DNA of 64,000 bases from Thermococcus profundus (lineage in GTDB: Archaea; Methanobacteriota_B; Thermococci; Thermococcales; Thermococcaceae): positions 1,860,001-1,924,000 of the forward strand of contig NZ_CP014862.1 in assembly GCF_002214585.1 (NCBI RefSeq), read 5' to 3'. The notes under the pieces were generated by a model, which was not told the DNA's origin, made no database searches, and worked only from the letters and a program-made list of their open reading frames with translations. This document shows, piece after piece, positions 60,206 to 64,000 of the stretch. Positions within the stretch are counted from its first letter, which is position 1. Every line of letters starts with the position of its first letter. The position numbers were made by a program, and so were the translations under genes.

Positions 60206-61217
60206 AAGCACCACCCAGCTTTGATCCGGTCTCAATTTCGCGGAGCATCCTTTTTAACTTATCCTCGTCAAAGCCTTCCTCGACCAGAGCGCGGACGGCA
60301 TCCTCAACGCTTTCCTCCTCTGCAGGGAAAAGCTTCTCAAGCAGTGAGAAAGACCACTGAAGAGCCATCGAAGCCAGACCTGACTCAACGGTGATTATCA
60401 ATACAGCTATGAAGAGGACGTAGTAGAAGGCCAAATTTCTGTTCACTCCCCGCCTTAGGACAACACTGCCGCTGGAGTACACGTTCAGGTCGCCGTGGTG
60501 GGCCTCGTCTATGTAGAAGTTCCTGCCAGGAAGGTGGAGAATAAGGTTCTGAAGGAAGGGGGCGTTCTTCTGGAAGAGGGCATTGGTGAATATGTCCGGG
60601 TCAGAGATGAGGACTATTCGTCCCTTCTTATAGGGAACCTCATCTATGATGGGAAACGCCCCGTATTTTCCATTTAAAAGGGAGGCGTTGCTCGTGTAGA
60701 GGAGTGGGTTTCTGGCGTTTAGTATGGCATGGGGGTTGTGGAGAACGACTTCGTTGGCTCCCGATGTGAGGGCCTGCCCAGTTATCTCTCTGGTCACAGG
60801 GTACTGAGAGTTCCCGGAATAAGTCACGCTGATTACCTCATCCTTCGAAAACCTCTCCGGGAGCTTTAGAGCGGACAAAAGCCTGTTCCCAACCTTAGAA
60901 TCGTCCGCCAGGACCAGAGTGCCCCCCTTCTCCAGGAACCTTTTAAGCTGACTCACCTCCGGACCTGAAAAATCTAGGCTGGGCCCTATAACCACCAGAG
61001 TCCCGTTGACACTCCCGAGGGAGAAGGAGTCGTAGGGAACGAGTATAGGCTGAACGCTGCCGGTCTTGTAGAGGAGATACCCGAAGCTGGAGGTCCCAGA
61101 GGGACCAGTGTTGAGGACGCTGTAGGATGCGTTGCTCTTAAAGATGGGAACTGTAATGGGCATTACGGCAAGGAAGATGCCAATGATGGCGAGGATGACG
61201 TAGATGTAGCGTCTCAC
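60195..61217 (-). CDS. DUF4350 membrane-anchored protein
   Basis: 340 residues from GTG 61217. N-terminal anchor (YIYVILAIIGIFLAVMPITV), an outer domain with TGPSGTSSFGYLLYKTG, LVVIGPSLDFSGPEVSQLKRFLEKGGTLVLADDSKVGN (DUF4350 core) and VLISDPDIFTNALF, and a second membrane helix (NLAFYYVLFIAVLIITVESGLASMAL). The C-terminal tail is cytosolic. It overlaps the DUF4129-like gene (GTGA), so it is co-translated. Confidence 0.85.
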   Translation of the reverse strand: MRRYIYVILAIIGIFLAVMPITVPIFKSNASYSVLNTGPSGTSSFGYLLYKTGSVQPILVPYDSFSLGSVNGTLVVIGPSLDFSGPEVSQLKRFLEKGGTLVLADDSKVGNRLLSALKLPERFSKDEVISVTYSGNSQYPVTREITGQALTSGANEVVLHNPHAILNARNPLLYTSNASLLNGKYGAFPIIDEVPYKKGRIVLISDPDIFTNALFQKNAPFLQNLILHLPGRNFYIDEAHHGDLNVYSSGSVVLRRGVNRNLAFYYVLFIAVLIITVESGLASMALQWSFSLLEKLFPAEEESVEDAVRALVEEGFDEDKLKRMLREIETGSKLGGAYER

Positions 61218-62968
61218 AGCTCATCCCCCACCAGAGCCGAGACGATGACCATTGAGGCCTTCTTTAACAGCCCCCTAACGTCAAGTGATCCAAGCCGCTC
61301 CTTTGCGTAGACCGCCCTCTCATGGAGCCTCGTCAGCTCGGCCAGATCCTCAAGGTAGCTTCCCCTCACCCATTTGAGAAGTTCTCTGGGGGTTGTTGAT
61401 GGGGGAAGGAAGAGGAGCCTTCTGAAAAAGCGGTAGAGGAAGCGGTAGATCTCCACAACGTCGGGCGGGATGCCGCCCTCTTCTTTCTTTTGAGGGACTG
61501 TTTCAGGGGCAGTGGTTTCCTCAACGCCAACTTCCCTTTTTCTCTTCGTAAGAGCCCAGTAGAGAGCCCCCGTCAAGAGCAGGCCCAGGAAGAGGAGCAG
61601 GGCGCGGAGGGTGTAGTTTATCGGGGTGGCCGTTATCACCAAGACGTTCGATCTCGCCGGGGCAAAGACTTCGTTTCCGGAAAAAACCGCGTATATTCTG
61701 TGAGTTCCCTTCCTAAGACTCACCTCAAAGGAGAACACACCATCTACCTTCATACGCTTGTAGGGGGATTCATCAACGTAGATCGTTATCGTGAGGGGAA
61801 CTTGGGGACTAACGCTGCCCTTTATCCTTATCCTCTCTCCCACCCCCACCTGAGAGCGCCCGTAGGAGAGGAGTATCACAGGAGCCGACTTTCCTGGGAA
61901 TATCGGAAAGGTGGTGTAGGACGGTGCGTAGAGTTCGCTTCCGTTGAAGAGTACGATGGCATTTATCGGCGACGTCAGGGGGAAAGAAATACTGAAAAAC
62001 CCCCTGTCATTTGTTCTTGTGGAATAGCTCTCCTTGGTAATCACCGAAATAATCTCGTTGGGCACAGGCCTTCCCCTCCAGTCGAGGAGGTAGCCGGAGA
62101 TCGTGACGTTCTTTCCACCGCGCTCCGACGCAATTATCTCCGTTGGAGCCCTTAGAACCCGAACCGTCAGCCTGTTTGAGATGAACGTGCCGCTGGAGTT
62201 CCTGCCCATCGCGTAGAGCACATGGTTCCCCGTACTGTTGAAGACGACCGCGAAGGAGAAGGTCCCGTTCTCGACCGGGACAGTAAAAGCACTTTTATTG
62301 TCAATAAAAAGCCTCACGCTGCTCATGTTCTGAGCCCACCCGAACACGGTAACGTTCTCAAGGGCATAAGCTGGGTTTTTTGATACATCGATCACGAAAC
62401 CTCCAGGAGCCCCCATGGAGGAGAGTCTCCTTTTGTATCCCTCGACGAGGGCCGAAACCCTTTCCAGGGCAGAAGAGACGTTGCCGGGGTCAAATCTCAG
62501 CTCTTTCCCACCCTCTCCACGGAGAGAAACCGCAGAGAGACTTGAAAGGGACGCCTCCACCATCGAAAGTCCATCTTCCATCTCTAGAACAGCAGATTTG
62601 CCAAGGAGATAGTTGTTGAGCCTGAGGGATCTCTGAAAGGCTTCATCACCAGAGTACAGGAGGTTGATTCCGTAGGCAAGATCCCTGAAGGTGGAAGAGA
62701 GCCCAATCAGCCTCTCATCGGTGGAATAGAGAAGGAGCGTGCGGTAGGTGGTGTTCGTGACGTTCCAGAAATCGATGGCAAGGGAGGCGTTGTAGTCGTG
62801 CTCAGCCAAGGAGTTCAGAAGATCCGCCGCCTGGGAAAGGAGGTTCCCAAAATAGACGTAGGCCCCGTAGTCATCGCCGCCTGAGCCCGAATAGGGCTGG
62901 GCGGCGGAGGGATAGAGGGGAAGACCAACGATTAGCAGGAGGGTAACGAGAACTCCAATCCGCTTCAT
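61214..62968 (-). CDS. secreted/membrane protein with Ig-like domains and DUF4129-type tail
   Basis: 584 residues. Signal peptide (IGVLVTLLLIVGLPLYPSAAQP), then a helical part with many N-glycosylation sites (NVTNTT, NVSS), then two or three bacterial-Ig/Big-like beta domains (ENVTVFGWAQNMSSVRLFIDN, VTISGYLLDWRGRPVPNEI, RIRIKGSVSPQVPLTITIYVDESP). A membrane helix (LRALLLFLGLLLTGALYWAL) and a cytosolic DUF4129-like tail (IYRFLYRFFRRLLFLPPSTTPRELLKWV) follow. First gene of the operon. ATG 62968 is almost leaderless from the TATA at 62995; GTG 62974 is the alternative. Confidence 0.83.
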   Translation of the reverse strand: MKRIGVLVTLLLIVGLPLYPSAAQPYSGSGGDDYGAYVYFGNLLSQAADLLNSLAEHDYNASLAIDFWNVTNTTYRTLLLYSTDERLIGLSSTFRDLAYGINLLYSGDEAFQRSLRLNNYLLGKSAVLEMEDGLSMVEASLSSLSAVSLRGEGGKELRFDPGNVSSALERVSALVEGYKRRLSSMGAPGGFVIDVSKNPAYALENVTVFGWAQNMSSVRLFIDNKSAFTVPVENGTFSFAVVFNSTGNHVLYAMGRNSSGTFISNRLTVRVLRAPTEIIASERGGKNVTISGYLLDWRGRPVPNEIISVITKESYSTRTNDRGFFSISFPLTSPINAIVLFNGSELYAPSYTTFPIFPGKSAPVILLSYGRSQVGVGERIRIKGSVSPQVPLTITIYVDESPYKRMKVDGVFSFEVSLRKGTHRIYAVFSGNEVFAPARSNVLVITATPINYTLRALLLFLGLLLTGALYWALTKRKREVGVEETTAPETVPQKKEEGGIPPDVVEIYRFLYRFFRRLLFLPPSTTPRELLKWVRGSYLEDLAELTRLHERAVYAKERLGSLDVRGLLKKASMVIVSALVGDEL

Positions 62969-62993
62969 TTCCACAGGAGTAAGAGGGGAAACC

Positions 62994-63005
62994 TTTTATA
63001 AGGTT
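62994..63005. promoter_or_regulatory. divergent TATA between the MoxR operon and the gene at 63031
   Basis: CCTTTTATAAGG (62992-63003) is a near-palindrome that gives a TATA element to both strands. It lies about 27 bases before ATG 62968 on the minus strand and about 28-35 bases before ATG 63031 on the plus strand, the archaeal norm for nearly leaderless mRNA. Confidence 0.6.
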
Positions 63006-63030
63006 AGTGGCGGGAATTAGACTGGTAAAA

Positions 63031-63786
63031 ATGAGGGATGTGGAGAATAAGGACATAGCGAGTGGAATACTGATCGTCCTTGGAGTTCTCCTGTCGGTAT
63101 ACGGATTTCTCCGGAGCAATCAGACGTGGACAAACCTTGGAATAGCAGGTATCTTCCTCGGAACGGTGGTCTTCACTTTCAAATCATCGAAATACGTGAA
63201 GCGGGATGCCCTCCAGGGTGTCTGGGGCTCATATCGGGATCTCCTCTCCACGTTCTCGGACAACCTATACCTGGAGGGAAAGGCCATCTACATCCCCCCC
63301 TACCGGAACCTCCCCAGGGGTGGCGTCTTCGTGCCCCTTCATGAGGACTTTGACCTAGACCTCGCCAGACTGGACGAGGGAACGGTTTTCCTGACCGATG
63401 TCCCCAGCGAGAAGCAGATGGGCCTCCTGCTAGGGCCCTTCGGCGGCAGACTGATAGAGAAGTACGAGGAGCACTTTGAGGGGTCCCTGAAGGGCACGGG
63501 GAGCCAGGCCGTCGAGAGCGTTGCCGGCTCGGTTCTCCGTTCGATGGGGCTGGCAAAGAGGGTGTACATAGAGGAGGAAGAGGACTCTTTCAGGATAGTG
63601 GTTGACCCTGGAATCAAGTGCACGCCAGAAAACTGCGAGAGAACCCCGTGTCCGGTGTGTTCATCCATACTCCTCTCCCTAGCAACTGCCACGGGAGAGC
63701 TCATCCAGGCGGAGAGCTTTGAACGGAAAGACTACGGTGTCGAGATAAAAGCCAGAAAGCTTGGGGGAGTCGAGAGATGGATGTAG
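63031..63786 (+). CDS. uncharacterised membrane protein, 251 residues
   Basis: Two membrane helices near the N terminus (GILIVLGVLLSVYGFL, LGIAGIFLGTVVFTF), then a cytosolic or outer domain: YLEGKAIYIPPYRNLPRGGVFVPL, MGLLLGPFGGRLIEKYEEHFEGSLKG, and four cysteines in IKCTPENCERTPCPVCSSILLSLA that could bind metal. No family recognised. ATG 63031 follows ACTGGTAAAA; GTG 63007 is an alternative. Divergent from the MoxR operon; its stop lies inside the next gene. Confidence 0.72.
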   Translation: MRDVENKDIASGILIVLGVLLSVYGFLRSNQTWTNLGIAGIFLGTVVFTFKSSKYVKRDALQGVWGSYRDLLSTFSDNLYLEGKAIYIPPYRNLPRGGVFVPLHEDFDLDLARLDEGTVFLTDVPSEKQMGLLLGPFGGRLIEKYEEHFEGSLKGTGSQAVESVAGSVLRSMGLAKRVYIEEEEDSFRIVVDPGIKCTPENCERTPCPVCSSILLSLATATGELIQAESFERKDYGVEIKARKLGGVERWM

Positions 63787-64000
63787 AGGACTACGTTCTC
63801 CTCTTCCTGACGCTGTGGATCATCGGCTCCGCCCTGGCCGTTAAGGCCCTCGACGTTTTCTTAACTCTCACCCTTATAGGCCTTTTAATAGCGGTGGAAG
63901 TGGGGAGCCTGTTCATGAGCAAAAGACAGAAAGAGGGACTGAGACCCCTCATAGAGATCCTCATCACGATATTCGTTATTATAGTTCTGAAAAAGGTCTA
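63777..64000 (+). CDS. membrane protein, cut by the right window edge
   Basis: At least 74 residues: three hydrophobic segments, DYVLLFLTLWIIGSALAV, VFLTLTLIGLLIAVEVGSLFM and a third near the edge (RPLIEILITIFVIIVLKK), with a charged KRQKEG between. It begins inside the stop region of the previous gene, 10 bases before it ends, with GGGGGAG as ribosome site, so the two are one operon. No family recognised. Confidence 0.65.
   Translation, partial: MDVEDYVLLFLTLWIIGSALAVKALDVFLTLTLIGLLIAVEVGSLFMSKRQKEGLRPLIEILITIFVIIVLKKV

Noticed and set aside
1-64000. CRISPR arrays, insertion sequences, tRNA or rRNA genes
   Set aside because: No regularly spaced repeats, no transposase, no tRNA-like cloverleaf and no large RNA gap was seen on reading; nearly all gaps are below 300 bases.

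Overview
The window is a stretch of a Thermococcales chromosome (Euryarchaeota), most likely a Thermococcus. I infer this from gene content and gene style. It carries an archaeal TATA-binding protein, aMBF1, membrane LonB, the Nop5-fibrillarin pair, endonuclease Q, the HMG-CoA synthase/thiolase/DUF35 trio and ADP-forming acyl-CoA synthetase next to indolepyruvate oxidoreductase. Genes are dense, GGTGA-type ribosome sites sit 4-8 bases before the starts, stops and starts often overlap (ATGA, GTGA, TGATG), and promoters have TTTATA/TTTAAA boxes. I see no tRNA, rRNA, CRISPR array, insertion sequence or intein.

Layout. 1-4.2 kb: RidA (cut by the edge), a DUF2666 protein, LonB and an unknown protein. 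4.5-9.1 kb: an Lrp-type regulator with palindromes upstream, a DUF92 membrane protein, a probable C/D-box guide RNA, a THUMP protein and the C/D sRNP core proteins Nop5 and fibrillarin. 9.2-11.8 kb: the first steps of the mevalonate pathway. 11.9-17.8 kb: GNAT, aMBF1, a VapBC pair, DUF356, DUF505, an SDH-type membrane serine protease and TBP. 17.9-25.2 kb (minus strand): an S-layer protein with a small membrane-anchored partner, an AmmeMemoRadiSam radical SAM enzyme coupled to an unknown protein, and an envelope set (polysaccharide deacetylase, GT4, flippase-like protein). 25.3-32 kb: MazG-like and ArsR, ThiL, EndoQ, a ClC transporter, an agmatinase-family enzyme and two unknowns. 32-35.5 kb: an McrB/McrC-like type IV restriction pair. 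35.6-40.1 kb: the acyl-CoA synthetase alpha - VapBC - IorA - IorB operon for aromatic amino acid fermentation. 40.3 kb: a metallo-beta-lactamase-fold hydrolase.

41.2-57.4 kb is a surface-glycan locus. It starts with four dTDP-rhamnose genes (rmlABCD order) of ordinary composition. It continues into a strongly AT-rich block with a Wzx-like flippase, a methyltransferase, several GT4 and GT2 glycosyltransferases, an Alg13/Alg14-like pair, a multi-spanning membrane protein, a thymidylate-kinase-like protein and a membrane-anchored nucleotidyltransferase. The plus-strand and minus-strand halves converge at 48.3 kb. The composition suggests a transferred or rapidly exchanged island. 57.4-63 kb is a minus-strand MoxR-DUF58 operon with DUF4350 and DUF4129-type membrane proteins, divergent from an unknown membrane protein pair that runs off the right edge.

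New-looking items: the probable C/D-box sRNA squeezed between convergent genes at 5856-5914; palindromes in front of the Lrp gene; a toxin-antitoxin pair embedded in a catabolic operon; the McrC-first McrBC-like pair with a non-DUF3578-looking N-terminal domain; the kinase-like/nucleotidyltransferase pair inside the glycan island; and a decayed C-terminal fragment of a TauE/SafE-like permease at 41.1 kb. No single system here is clearly unprecedented.
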